Origin: an uncultured bacterium
GTDB taxonomy: Bacteria; Planctomycetota; Phycisphaerae; Phycisphaerales; SM1A02
DNA length: 64,000 nucleotides
Direction: 5' to 3'
Assembly: GCA_903898755.1 (NCBI GenBank)
Contig: CAIUGT010000008.1
Location: 1-64,000 of the forward strand
Part shown: piece after piece, positions 42,585-51,429 of the stretch
Numbering within the stretch: the stretch's first letter is position 1
Layout of the letters: every line of letters starts with the position of its first letter
The notes under the pieces: model-generated
Told to the model about the DNA's origin: nothing
The model's database searches: none
What the model saw: the letters and a program-made list of their open reading frames with translations, nothing else
Made by a program: the position numbers and the translations under genes

Positions 42585-43556
42585 ATGACAATAATTCAAA
42601 CAGCTTGCAGATTTGCAGCATTTTTCATTTTTTCAATAGTGTTGTCCGCGTGCGTTTCCGCCGTCGCCGTGGAAAAGCCAGCCGTGCGAGTGGAGGTGCG
42701 GCAGGACAATACGTGCGTGTTTCTTGGTGACGGCACGCCCACAACATGGGGTGCAATGGTTGGCGCGCTTGCCCATTGCGACGTTGTGTTTATTGGCGAA
42801 ACGCATGACGACGCATATGGTCATGCGTTAGAGGCGCAACTTGTTGGGGAGTTGATTGACGGTTGGCATGGAGGCGCGCTGAGCATTGAAATGTTGGAGC
42901 GCGACGAGCAGAAGGCTGCTGATCAATGGCTTGCGGGTGAAATCGATTCGCCTCAACTGGCCGATCAAACAAAAAGCGCAAGCTGGGCTGGGAAAAACTC
43001 TTGGGTGGAGTGGTATCAGCCAGTGTTGGACGCGGCGAAAGTGAACGGCGGTGTTGTGATTGCGGCCAACGCGCCGCGCAAATATGTGCGCATGGTTTCC
43101 AAGGATGGAATGAAGGCTTTGCCGCCCGTCACCAGCGAGGAACGCGCGTTGTTTGACACGCCGTCGGTGAAGCACCCTGAATACCGCGAGGATTTACGCG
43201 CGATCATGGTTGAAATGCGCCAAGAGGATGGGCAACCCACACCAATTGTTTCCGACGAGGACTTGGATGGGTTTCTTGCGTCGCAATTAATGTGGGACGC
43301 AACCATGGCGCGGTCTGTCGCGAGGGCGCGCGAGAAATTTCACGTGGTGCACATGGCGGGTTGTTTTCATATCGATCGCAGCGGCGCCACAGTGGGGGAG
43401 TTCAGGGCGCTTAGACCCAGCGACACGGTTGCAACTGTCTCGTTGGTTGCAAGCGATATGTGTGAATTTGATTTTCAGAAAGACAAGTCGCGCGCGACAT
43501 TTGTGGTGTACACCAAGAGTGCGCACCAACATGATTCGGCAAGTCCGTCCAAGTGA
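42585..43556 (+). CDS. ChaN-family lipoprotein
   Basis: A 323-residue lipoprotein with signal peptide and lipobox LSAC (Cys23). It has the ChaN/DUF399 signature VVFIGETHDD near residue 65, SIEMLERD, and HMAGCFHID in the second half. ChaN-like proteins bind haem in some species and are thought to act in iron uptake. ATG 42585 is chosen over the overlapping TTG 42582. It is divergent from the Fe-S-type Rrf2 regulator, which could link its expression to iron. Confidence 0.85.
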   Translation: MTIIQTACRFAAFFIFSIVLSACVSAVAVEKPAVRVEVRQDNTCVFLGDGTPTTWGAMVGALAHCDVVFIGETHDDAYGHALEAQLVGELIDGWHGGALSIEMLERDEQKAADQWLAGEIDSPQLADQTKSASWAGKNSWVEWYQPVLDAAKVNGGVVIAANAPRKYVRMVSKDGMKALPPVTSEERALFDTPSVKHPEYREDLRAIMVEMRQEDGQPTPIVSDEDLDGFLASQLMWDATMARSVARAREKFHVVHMAGCFHIDRSGATVGEFRALRPSDTVATVSLVASDMCEFDFQKDKSRATFVVYTKSAHQHDSASPSK

Positions 43557-43564
43557 ATTGGTGT

Positions 43565-44554
43565 TCAACCCAATTCAAATGTGGTCACGCCAAAAATATT
43601 TTGGAATGGGCGCGGTAGCGGGGGACCAAATGCCATGCGGGCGCAGCCAAATACCTCTGTGAAACCGTTGTGTTTCACCATTTCGACGCCAGATGTGTTG
43701 CACTCTGGAACATCAATTTGCACTTGCTGATTTGGCAAGCGCGCCAGCAACGATTGGAAAAGTATGCGCGCGGTTTCGGGATCGTTCGCAAAAAGCGGAC
43801 CAATTTTGTAGCCCGTTCTGCACGGTCTTGCCACCGCATAGCCAGAGAGATTTCCATTGCGCATGGCGCCAAGAGCGTGGCACGCAGGTTGCGAAATCCA
43901 TCGCCGTAAAAATTGGGAGCGCGGCGCCATAAAAATTGCTTGGTCGAATTGGTTGATTTCTTCAAAGGCAATTGTGGACAGATCAACAACACTGACGCCG
44001 GCGAAATAAGTTGCAGAGGGAACAGGGTTGTCTGAGTCACGTTGATGAACTAAAGAAACTTGTGAATCAATTGTGGCTGAGTTCACAAGAGTGCTGTCCG
44101 ATGACATTGTCAGCTGAGTTGCTGATGTACTTTCGCGCGAGGATTCCACTCTTTGAAATCGCAAGTCACGGTAAAGAAACTGAAAGCCGCCTTTGGCGTA
44201 AAAACTTTGCATGTTGAACACGCCATCCATCTCAATGCGAGCTGGCGCATGAAGTCGCTGGATCAAACGGTCACGTCGAGCGATCCATAATTGATGGCCA
44301 AAATTGCGACCTCGAAATCCTGGATGGACAATAAATAAGCCCATAAAGCCGCAGACTCCGCTGTAATTCACAATGGATCCGCCTCCGATCATTTCGCCGT
44401 TGAATTCCGCCGCTATGAACGCGTCAGGATCGGTCGCCCAAAATATGTCCGCGTCATGTAGGCCAGGATTCCAACCTTCATTGGCCGCCCAGTCCACAAT
44501 GACATCAAGTTCCGCTCGCGTCATGTTACGAATGTGAAGTTGATCAGTGGTCAT
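43565..44554 (-). CDS. GNAT acetyltransferase with C-terminal Acetyltransf_18-like domain
   Basis: A 329-residue two-domain protein. The N-terminal GNAT domain shows GFMGLFIVHPGFRGRNFGHQLWIARRDRL, the acetyl-CoA pyrophosphate loop. The C-terminal half (about 190-329), with GYAVARPCRTGYKIGPLFANDPETARILFQSLL, resembles the YitH/Acetyltransf_18 extension. Substrate unknown. Its start lies 73 bp after the YgaP-like rhodanese stop on the same strand and it may belong to that transcript. Confidence 0.82.
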   Translation of the reverse strand: MTTDQLHIRNMTRAELDVIVDWAANEGWNPGLHDADIFWATDPDAFIAAEFNGEMIGGGSIVNYSGVCGFMGLFIVHPGFRGRNFGHQLWIARRDRLIQRLHAPARIEMDGVFNMQSFYAKGGFQFLYRDLRFQRVESSRESTSATQLTMSSDSTLVNSATIDSQVSLVHQRDSDNPVPSATYFAGVSVVDLSTIAFEEINQFDQAIFMAPRSQFLRRWISQPACHALGAMRNGNLSGYAVARPCRTGYKIGPLFANDPETARILFQSLLARLPNQQVQIDVPECNTSGVEMVKHNGFTEVFGCARMAFGPPLPRPFQNIFGVTTFELG

Positions 44555-44627
44555 GCATGGACTCTGCTGTCAAAATGAGGTGGTAATTTTTTAGCGAAGG
44601 TCATTCCAATAAATAATCGCGAATATT

Positions 44628-45272
44628 TTAGATGCCACACGAATCGGTGCCGGAATTGAATTTGTTCCAAGGCATTTTTCCAATGATCGACGCCAAGGCG
44701 CAAGTTCCAGAAACGCCAGCGAATGTGAGACCCGCGCCGAAAAACGCCGGAATTGCAATGAAGGTCGGGTGAACAAACCATGCGAGCGCGGCGCCCACAA
44801 GGACTCCAAGACCGATCACAATTTGAACTTGGCGCATGACGCTGATCTTTGAAACTGCTGTATTGAGCACAACAGGAAATTGTTCTGATTTCCACCCTTC
44901 AATGCCGCCAGTCATGGAGCTGATAGCCAATCCCGTGCTTGCGAACTCCGCCATCATGCGAGCGGCGTCAGTGGCGCGGCGCCCACTTTTGCAATGCATC
45001 ACCATGCGTTGACCAGGTTTTGCCATGGAGCGCACTTGGCTGGGATTGAAAGTTGACAGTGCTGCAAGTTGCGCGCCTTGAATTCGCTCGCGCGCATGCT
45101 CGTCGGCCTCGCGGACATCAACTAAAATGGCATCCCCAGACTCAAGCCATTTTCGCACTTCGCGCGGATGCACATTGGCTACGGCGCTGTTTGTAGATTT
45201 AGTTTTGTCTTGAATTTCAGAGATTGTTTGTGCTGAAAAAGAAGTTTGTTGTGTGTCTTTTGTTGAGTTCAT
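44628..45272 (-). CDS. YgaP-like membrane rhodanese (rhodanese-DUF2892)
   Basis: A 214-residue sulfurtransferase. The rhodanese domain (about 30-130) has the active-site loop HCKSGRR with its persulfide-forming Cys; the C-terminus (about 140-214) is a DUF2892 two-helix membrane domain with glycine-rich helices. This is the layout of E. coli YgaP. ATG 45272 is preceded by GGAG at six bases and is preferred over upstream ATGs. It directly follows the persulfide dioxygenase-like gene, so both probably handle reactive sulfur. Confidence 0.9.
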   Translation of the reverse strand: MNSTKDTQQTSFSAQTISEIQDKTKSTNSAVANVHPREVRKWLESGDAILVDVREADEHARERIQGAQLAALSTFNPSQVRSMAKPGQRMVMHCKSGRRATDAARMMAEFASTGLAISSMTGGIEGWKSEQFPVVLNTAVSKISVMRQVQIVIGLGVLVGAALAWFVHPTFIAIPAFFGAGLTFAGVSGTCALASIIGKMPWNKFNSGTDSCGI

Positions 45273-45330
45273 GGAGTTCTCCGAATTGAATTGTGATTTC
45301 TGGGCGCTCATATGCAACGCAATAACCCTC

Positions 45331-46752
45331 TCATACTTTAGCTTTTTGCCACGCGTTCAATCCGCCTGCAAGATTTGCAACCTGATAGCCGTGTTTCTGT
45401 AACAGTGAGCATGAAAGCGATGAGCGCCCGCCACCAAAGCAGTTCACAAGCACGTTTCGGTCTTTTGGCACTTCCTGAATCCGTGCAAGTAGCCGTGTGT
45501 GCGCAATATTGACTGCGCCAGGAATGTGGCCGCCAGCAAATTCTGTTTTTCGCCGCGCATCAAGCACGAATGGGTGCTCATTGGCAAGCAATGTTTGCGC
45601 TTGCGCAACCGAAACTTCGTCAGTGGAAACAAGCTTTCCGCCCGCGGCTTCATAGTGCTTCATGTCACTAGCTTCAAACCAACCAGCGAAGTTGTCCAAG
45701 CCAACTCGAATCAAATCGCGCACGGCCTCGTCCAAACGTGATGCTTGAACAATGAGATATATTTTTTCATGCTCATCAATAACTGAGCCCGCGTCCGTGT
45801 TGAATGAATTGGAAAGACGCAATGACAGCGCGCCTGCAATATGTCCCGCTTTGAAATCAGCCCATGGACGAGTGTCCACGATGGCGCACGTTCGGCCATC
45901 GATTGATTTCATTTCTGCTGCGGTGATGTGTTGCAACTTTGGAACGCCACCTAGAACTTTGGGACCCATCTTGTTGTCGCGTTTCATGTTGGCGAAATAC
46001 AAAGGCGGTTCGGGTTGACCATCCAAAATAAAATCCACAAATCGCGCCTCGCTTTGCGCGGCCAAGATGGATGGGTTGAACATTTTTTCGTAACCAACTG
46101 TGGTTTGAGGAACAGCGCCAAGTGATTTTCCACACGAACTTCCCGCACCATGACCCGGCCAAACCTGCAGGTAATCAGGCCATTTCATGAAATTTCCAAC
46201 GGCCTGGTACAGCCGATGTGCCGACTTGTCCGCGATGCCCACAAGACCAGCGGCCGATTCCAAAAGATCGGGTCGGCCCACATCACCTACAAAAATAAAA
46301 TCGCCCGTGGCCACACCCATGGGTTTGTCAGCGCCGCCACCAATGTCGGTGACCATGAAACTGAGATGCTCCGGAGTGTGGCCCGGGGTGTGAATTGCCT
46401 TGAGTTGAATTTTTCCAATCATGAATATGTCGCCATCTTTGAGCAACTGATGGTTGTAACTTCCGCCGCCAATTTTCTTGTTGAGCCATTGGTATTTCCA
46501 ATCGGCGTCGCCTTCGTCGCTGACAAAAACTTTCGCTCCTTTTTCCGCCAACTCGCGCGCGCCAGAAATAAAGTCTGCGTGGATGTGGGTTTCCGCCACG
46601 GCAACAATACGTAGGCCGTTGGCTGCCGCGACCATTTCATAGCGATCCACATCGCGTTCAGGATCAATCACAACGGCCTCACCAGTGCGTTGACAACCGA
46701 TCACATAGGCGGCCTCCGCCAATTTGTCGTCGTAGACCATTCGTAAAAACAT
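45331..46752 (-). CDS. Persulfide dioxygenase-rhodanese fusion (CstB-like)
   Basis: A 473-residue three-domain enzyme. The metallo-beta-lactamase part has THIHADF, HTPGHTPEH and GDVGRPDL, the iron ligands of persulfide dioxygenases. A middle rhodanese domain (about 275-360) has LIVQASRLDE where the catalytic Cys should be, so it is a pseudo-rhodanese. The last domain has VNCFGGGRSS with an active Cys. Staphylococcal CstB shares this order and oxidises low-molecular-weight persulfides. ATG 46752 has AAGGAG seven bases upstream. Divergent from arsD. Confidence 0.92.
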   Translation of the reverse strand: MFLRMVYDDKLAEAAYVIGCQRTGEAVVIDPERDVDRYEMVAAANGLRIVAVAETHIHADFISGARELAEKGAKVFVSDEGDADWKYQWLNKKIGGGSYNHQLLKDGDIFMIGKIQLKAIHTPGHTPEHLSFMVTDIGGGADKPMGVATGDFIFVGDVGRPDLLESAAGLVGIADKSAHRLYQAVGNFMKWPDYLQVWPGHGAGSSCGKSLGAVPQTTVGYEKMFNPSILAAQSEARFVDFILDGQPEPPLYFANMKRDNKMGPKVLGGVPKLQHITAAEMKSIDGRTCAIVDTRPWADFKAGHIAGALSLRLSNSFNTDAGSVIDEHEKIYLIVQASRLDEAVRDLIRVGLDNFAGWFEASDMKHYEAAGGKLVSTDEVSVAQAQTLLANEHPFVLDARRKTEFAGGHIPGAVNIAHTRLLARIQEVPKDRNVLVNCFGGGRSSLSCSLLQKHGYQVANLAGGLNAWQKAKV

Positions 46753-46843
46753 ATGAAAGCTCCTTGTGTGCGCAATGTCTTTCATTGATCGGCGCTACGT
46801 GATTCTATCCTTGTATGTGTTTCAGGCGATTGCGTTGCAATAG

Positions 46844-46865
46844 TTTCAATAAATCAATATTGAAA
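46844..46865. promoter_or_regulatory. Inverted repeat TTTCAATA-N6-TATTGAAA in the persulfide/arsenic divergent region
   Basis: Perfect eight-base arms with a six-base A+T-rich spacer lie between the CstB-like gene and arsD. ArsR-family repressors of arsenic (ArsR) or persulfide (BigR/YgaV) bind dyads of this general kind, but no such repressor is encoded in the window. A related dyad lies upstream of the H-NOX operon (56291-56308). Confidence 0.5.
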
Positions 46866-46922
46866 ATCTTAAATTGAAAAACGCAATTCACTTATCATGA
46901 AGTCACTACAGAAAGGATGTGT

Positions 46923-47285
46923 ATGACAACAATTCAAGTGTTTGATCCCGCCATGTGTTGCGGCACTGGCGTGTGTGGGGTGGACATCAATCAGCAACTT
47001 GTTCATTTTGCGGCGGATTCTGAGTGGGTGAAACAACAAGGAGTGAAACTTGAGCGTTTCAATTTGGCGCAGCAACCCATGGTGTTCGTTGAAAATGCTT
47101 TGGTGAAAAACTTTCTTCAACACTCGGGACCAGAGGGTTTGCCTTTGGTGTTGCTCAACGGAGAGATCGCGCTTGCGGGGCGCTATCCAAGTCGTGATGA
47201 ATTGAAGCGGTGGGCTGGTTTGCAAATCGCACAAGACAAACCGAAAGGTGGCGATTGTTGCGGCGGCAAGGGTTGCTGCTCTTGA
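46923..47285 (+). CDS. arsD: ArsD arsenite metallochaperone / trans-acting repressor
   Basis: A 120-residue ArsD. With the ATG at 46923 (AAAGG six bases upstream) the As(III)-binding cysteines fall at 12, 13 and 18, exactly the E. coli numbering, which supports this start. The C-terminus carries vicinal pairs at 112-113 and 118-119. ArsD passes arsenite to the ArsA ATPase and can act as a weak repressor. It is followed after 36 bp by arsA. Confidence 0.93.
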   Translation: MTTIQVFDPAMCCGTGVCGVDINQQLVHFAADSEWVKQQGVKLERFNLAQQPMVFVENALVKNFLQHSGPEGLPLVLLNGEIALAGRYPSRDELKRWAGLQIAQDKPKGGDCCGGKGCCS

Positions 47286-47321
47286 TGAACTCAAGCTTGT
47301 AATTGTCTGAAGAAGACCAAT

Positions 47322-49082
47322 ATGCTTTTTCTTGATTCCCCACCGCAATTCATATTTTTCACGGGCAAAGGCGGCGTGGGGAAAACATCTCTTGCTTGTG
47401 CCACTGCGGTGCGTTTGGCGGACCAAGGTTCGCGCGTGTTGTTGGTGAGTACGGATCCCGCTTCCAATGTTGGGCAAGTGTTTGGTGTTGCGATTGGCAA
47501 CCACATCACGGCGATTCCTGGCGTTGTAAATTTGTCGGCGCTCGAAATTGATCCGCCCGCAGCCGCGCAAGCTTATCGAGAGCGCATTGTTGGTCCGGTG
47601 CGCGGAGTGTTGCCCGACGCAGTTGTGAAAGGAATCGAGGAACAACTTTCTGGCGCATGCACCACCGAGATCGCGGCCTTTGATGAGTTCACTTCGCTGC
47701 TGACTGACGCGGAATTGACTCGGCAATATGACCACATTCTTTTTGACACCGCCCCAACTGGTCACACCATCCGATTATTGAAATTGCCGGGCGCGTGGAG
47801 CGGGTTTCTGAAAGAAGGTGCGGGCGATGCTTCCTGCTTGGGACCGTTGTCGGGTTTGCAAAAGCAGCGCGATCAATACAAGTCCGCGGTGGACGCGCTT
47901 GCAAGTCCAACTCGCACGCGCTTGGTGTTGGTTGCGCGCGCGCAAAGTTCAACATTGCGCGAAGTGTCGCGAACGCATGAGGAATTGGCTGCGATTCACT
48001 TTGCGAATCAATATCTAGTGATCAACGGCATATTGCCGCAGAGCGAGGCATTGATCGATCTATTGGCTGCCGCTGTTGTGCGCCGCGAGCAGCAGGCGTT
48101 GGCGAACATGCCAGCCATCTTGCGCGCATTGCCAATTGATCATGTTCCGTTGAAGGCATTCAACCTGGTTGGGCTTTCTTCGTTGCGCGAATTATTGAAG
48201 CCTGGTGCTTGCGATCCACCGTGCGCGCCACTTGTTCTTGCTCAGTTCGCGGCTCCCAAACTCTCCACGTTGGTGGATGGAATTGAAATGGACGGGCATG
48301 GTTTGGTGATGGTCATGGGCAAAGGCGGCGTTGGCAAAACAACATTGGCGGCGGCGATCGCAGTGTCGCTTGCTCGTCGCGGTCACAAGGTGCATTTGAC
48401 AACATCCGATCCCGCGGCGCATCTTGCTGAGACGTTGCATGGCGCTCTTGAAAATCTGCAAGTGAGTCGCATCGATCCACTGGTGGAAACAGAGCGTTAC
48501 CAAGCGCACGTGTTGGAAACCAAGGGCAAGGATTTGGATGAGCAAGGTCGATTGATGTTGATGGAAGATTTGCGCTCTCCGTGCACGGAAGAAATAGCTG
48601 TATTTAGCGCATTTTCACGCATTATTCGCGAGGCGGGGAAATGCTTTGTGGTGATGGATACCGCGCCCACGGGCCACACTCTTTTACTGCTTGATGCCAC
48701 GGGCGCGTATCACCGTGAAATTGCGCGGCAGATGACGAAGTCAAACATGCATTTCACAACTCCCATGATGCAGTTGCAGGATCCAAAGCAAACCAAAGTG
48801 TTGTTGGTGACATTGGCGGAGACCACGCCGGTTCTTGAGGCGGCGAATCTTCAAACGGACTTGCGCCGCGCTGGCATTGAGCCTTGGGCTTGGATTGTGA
48901 ATAATAGTTTGGCGTTGGCGCGCCCCGTGTCGCCTTTGTTGCAACAGCGGGCGCGCAACGAGTTGGCGCAAATTAAATTGGTCTCACACACACATGCCAA
49001 GCGCTATGCGGTGGTGCCACTTCAAGCGAGCGAACCTGTTGGTGTGGAGTTGTTGGAGCAACTGACGCTGGACGTACATTGA
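47322..49082 (+). CDS. arsA: ArsA arsenite-stimulated ATPase
   Basis: A 586-residue duplicated ATPase. A1 half: P-loop GKGGVGKTS (15-23) and DTAPTGHTIRLLKLPG; A2 half: GKGGVGKTT (333-341) and DTAPTGHTLLLLDATG. The metalloid-site cysteines are at 113, 172 and 421, matching E. coli 113, 172 and 422. ArsA normally energises the ArsB exporter, yet no arsB or acr3 follows here; the next gene is a DUF4239 membrane protein. It may work with a membrane partner encoded elsewhere. Confidence 0.95.
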   Translation: MLFLDSPPQFIFFTGKGGVGKTSLACATAVRLADQGSRVLLVSTDPASNVGQVFGVAIGNHITAIPGVVNLSALEIDPPAAAQAYRERIVGPVRGVLPDAVVKGIEEQLSGACTTEIAAFDEFTSLLTDAELTRQYDHILFDTAPTGHTIRLLKLPGAWSGFLKEGAGDASCLGPLSGLQKQRDQYKSAVDALASPTRTRLVLVARAQSSTLREVSRTHEELAAIHFANQYLVINGILPQSEALIDLLAAAVVRREQQALANMPAILRALPIDHVPLKAFNLVGLSSLRELLKPGACDPPCAPLVLAQFAAPKLSTLVDGIEMDGHGLVMVMGKGGVGKTTLAAAIAVSLARRGHKVHLTTSDPAAHLAETLHGALENLQVSRIDPLVETERYQAHVLETKGKDLDEQGRLMLMEDLRSPCTEEIAVFSAFSRIIREAGKCFVVMDTAPTGHTLLLLDATGAYHREIARQMTKSNMHFTTPMMQLQDPKQTKVLLVTLAETTPVLEAANLQTDLRRAGIEPWAWIVNNSLALARPVSPLLQQRARNELAQIKLVSHTHAKRYAVVPLQASEPVGVELLEQLTLDVH

Positions 49083-49160
49083 TTCCCTCCCAACTTTTGC
49101 CATAGCTACATACGCCCTCGAGCAACGTACCGACTCTGCTCTCGTTGCTATTCTCGGAAC

Positions 49161-49931
49161 ATGTATCCCGTAGTCGACAAGTTCCTTTCATTTCCAACAC
49201 CAGTGATCTTGGTGCTTGCTGTTCTACTTTGGGCCGCGATCGCGGTGTTTGTCAATCTTTTTGTTGTCCCCATTTTGTGCGGGCGCGACGGAAAAAAACT
49301 TGGCAAGTTTGAGGCCGAAGTGACATCGCAAATCGCGTTGGCATTTGGCTTGCTTATTTCTTTCAATGCTGTGTGGATTTGGGATCGAAGCGAGCGCGTT
49401 CACTCCGCGGTGATTGATGAAGCCTCCGCGTTGACAACCGTGCTTGATGATTGCGAAAATATGAGCGACCCCGCGCAAGCCAAAGAAATTCGTCAAACGG
49501 TGGCCGAATACACACGCAATCTGATAGAGAATGAGTGGCCGTTGCTGAGTGGCCCACCATTTTCAATAACGCGATCGCGTGAAATTATAAAACTGCGTGA
49601 TCTGGCAAAAAAAAGCGGCGACTCCGACATGATTGAAGGGATTAAATCCGCCGAAAAATCCCGCGAAGTTCGCATCCGTGATGGCATGGCGTATATGTCA
49701 CCATCGCGCTGGAGCGTTGTTTTTGTATTGGCTATTTTGTTGTTGATCTCCATTGGCGCGTTGCACGGCGAGTCCCCGCGCGGACGAAAATTGGCGCTGA
49801 CCTTGGTGACACTCGCGGTTGCGTTTTGCTTCGCGGTATTGTTGGTGCACGCGCGACCCTTTGTTGGGCAGATGGCGATTCGACCCACGGAACTTCAATC
49901 GGTTTTCGTGCGCGCCCAAGCAACCCCTTGA
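49161..49931 (+). CDS. DUF4239 bestrophin-like membrane protein
   Basis: A 256-residue membrane protein of the DUF4239 type: two helices at the N-terminus with GFEAEVTSQIALAFG-like topology (here KFEAEVTSQIALAFGLLISFNAVWIW), a charged central region with EASALTTVLDD, and two C-terminal helices (VFVLAILLLISIGALHG and LALTLVTLAVAFCFAVLLV). Function unknown; a channel role is only suggested by the bestrophin comparison. It lies 78 bp after arsA and could be co-transcribed. Confidence 0.8.
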   Translation: MYPVVDKFLSFPTPVILVLAVLLWAAIAVFVNLFVVPILCGRDGKKLGKFEAEVTSQIALAFGLLISFNAVWIWDRSERVHSAVIDEASALTTVLDDCENMSDPAQAKEIRQTVAEYTRNLIENEWPLLSGPPFSITRSREIIKLRDLAKKSGDSDMIEGIKSAEKSREVRIRDGMAYMSPSRWSVVFVLAILLLISIGALHGESPRGRKLALTLVTLAVAFCFAVLLVHARPFVGQMAIRPTELQSVFVRAQATP

Positions 49932-50029
49932 AACACCAATTGTGTGAACCGTTTTCGTCGGCATGGCATTTGCAAGCAGTCATTTCTGATCCATCAATTC
50001 TAAAATAGGCAGCCACCCTTGGAGACCAT

Positions 50030-51361
50030 ATGAAGTTGAGCGAAACAAAACATGGCACCACGCTTGTTCTTTCTGTCAAAGGCCGCATTGACATGGAGAC
50101 CGCCGCTGAATTTGGCGACGAGTTGCTTGCAAAGATCAAGGTGGAAGGTATTGAGAAAATTGTTCTTGATTTCAGCGGAGTTGGATTTGTTTCAAGCGCA
50201 TGTTTGCGCGCGCTTATGCTTGGCTTGAAACAGGCGCGTGAATTGAAGGTCGCATTTGCGATCGCCGCAATGCAGCCCAAAGTTTTAGAAATATTCCAAC
50301 TCAGCCGCATTGACACGCTGATTCCATGTTTTGCCACCATTGAGCAGGCGATGAATAAAGTCGCCACGTCCGCCGCCGCCCAACAAGTGGTACGCGGGGA
50401 AAATGCAATGTCCGTTCATTTCTGGGGAACGCGAGGGTCCTTGCCCGCGCCGCTGACATTGCAACAGTTGCGTAATAAATTGGCGAGCGCGTTAGTGGCG
50501 GGGGTTGGCATGAATTTAGACACGATTGAAAGAGCCCATAGTTTTCTGGAGAGTTTGCCCTTTCACATTGGTGGCACATACGGAGGAAGCACTTCGTGTG
50601 TCGAGTTGAGCGCAAGTGAAAACAATGTGGTCTTGCTTGACATGGGTTCAGGCGCTCGCTTGGCGGGACAAGAAGCATTGCGCCGGTTGGCCGGGCGTGC
50701 CGGTGAATTTCATATTTTCATGTCGCACTTGCATTGGGATCACATCATGGGATTTCCGTTTTTCACTCCGGCATATATCCCAGGTCAGCGCATTCATATT
50801 TATGGATGTCACGATCAAATGGAGAATGCGTTTCGTCGCCAGCAAATGGAGCCAAGTTTTCCAGTTGATTTGTCGAAAATGGCTGCAAATATTGAATTTG
50901 TGCGCATTGAACCGGGGCGCGTGCACAACATTGCGGGTTACCAAGTGAGCGCCAAGTTGCAGCAGCATCCAGGTGATGCCTATGGCTATCGATTTGAACG
51001 CAATGGAAAGTGTGTTGTGTATTCCACCGATGCGGAGCACAAACCGGAAAACAATCAGGATGCCGCCGCTTTTATTGAATTTTATCGCGATGCCGATTTG
51101 GTTATTTTTGACGCCATGTATTCACTGGCCGACAGTGTCTCTGTAAAGGAAGATTGGGGACACTCCAGCAATGTGGTGGGCGTTGAATTGTGCCAGCAAG
51201 CGCGCGTCAAACGTCTTGCATTGGTGCATCACGATCCAGCCAATGATGACGCCACCATTGAGCGTTTATGCCACGACGCTTTGCGGTTGGAAGAAATCAC
51301 GCGCCAAGATTCGCGCCTTGAAGTTCTTGCCGCCTATGACGGGTTGGAGATTCAAATTTAA
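50030..51361 (+). CDS. STAS domain fused to metallo-beta-lactamase phosphodiesterase-like domain
   Basis: A 443-residue fusion. Residues 1-110 are a STAS (anti-sigma factor antagonist) domain: IVLDFSGVGFVSSACLRAL puts Ser55/Ser56 at the usual phosphorylation loop. Residues about 127-443 are an MBL domain of the PhnP/COG1235 kind, with FWGTRGSLPAP, HLHWDH (233-238), a TDAEH and HSS region for a second metal. An in-frame ATG at residue 127 (50408) sits exactly at the MBL domain start. STAS usually binds a kinase or GTPase-like partner; here it may switch the enzyme. It lies opposite the NO-sensing operon. Confidence 0.85.
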   Translation: MKLSETKHGTTLVLSVKGRIDMETAAEFGDELLAKIKVEGIEKIVLDFSGVGFVSSACLRALMLGLKQARELKVAFAIAAMQPKVLEIFQLSRIDTLIPCFATIEQAMNKVATSAAAQQVVRGENAMSVHFWGTRGSLPAPLTLQQLRNKLASALVAGVGMNLDTIERAHSFLESLPFHIGGTYGGSTSCVELSASENNVVLLDMGSGARLAGQEALRRLAGRAGEFHIFMSHLHWDHIMGFPFFTPAYIPGQRIHIYGCHDQMENAFRRQQMEPSFPVDLSKMAANIEFVRIEPGRVHNIAGYQVSAKLQQHPGDAYGYRFERNGKCVVYSTDAEHKPENNQDAAAFIEFYRDADLVIFDAMYSLADSVSVKEDWGHSSNVVGVELCQQARVKRLALVHHDPANDDATIERLCHDALRLEEITRQDSRLEVLAAYDGLEIQI

Positions 51362-51429
51362 ATTGCCATTGTGGTTGGATTTTCAAACGTGCGCTTACCC
51401 CGCCAACTTGAATTTGGTACAACGGGCGC

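Noticed and set aside
44551-44895. Minus-strand 114-residue frame overlapping the rhodanese gene
   Set aside because: It lies in another frame of the well-supported YgaP-like gene, is rich in Cys/Arg/His and has no family features.
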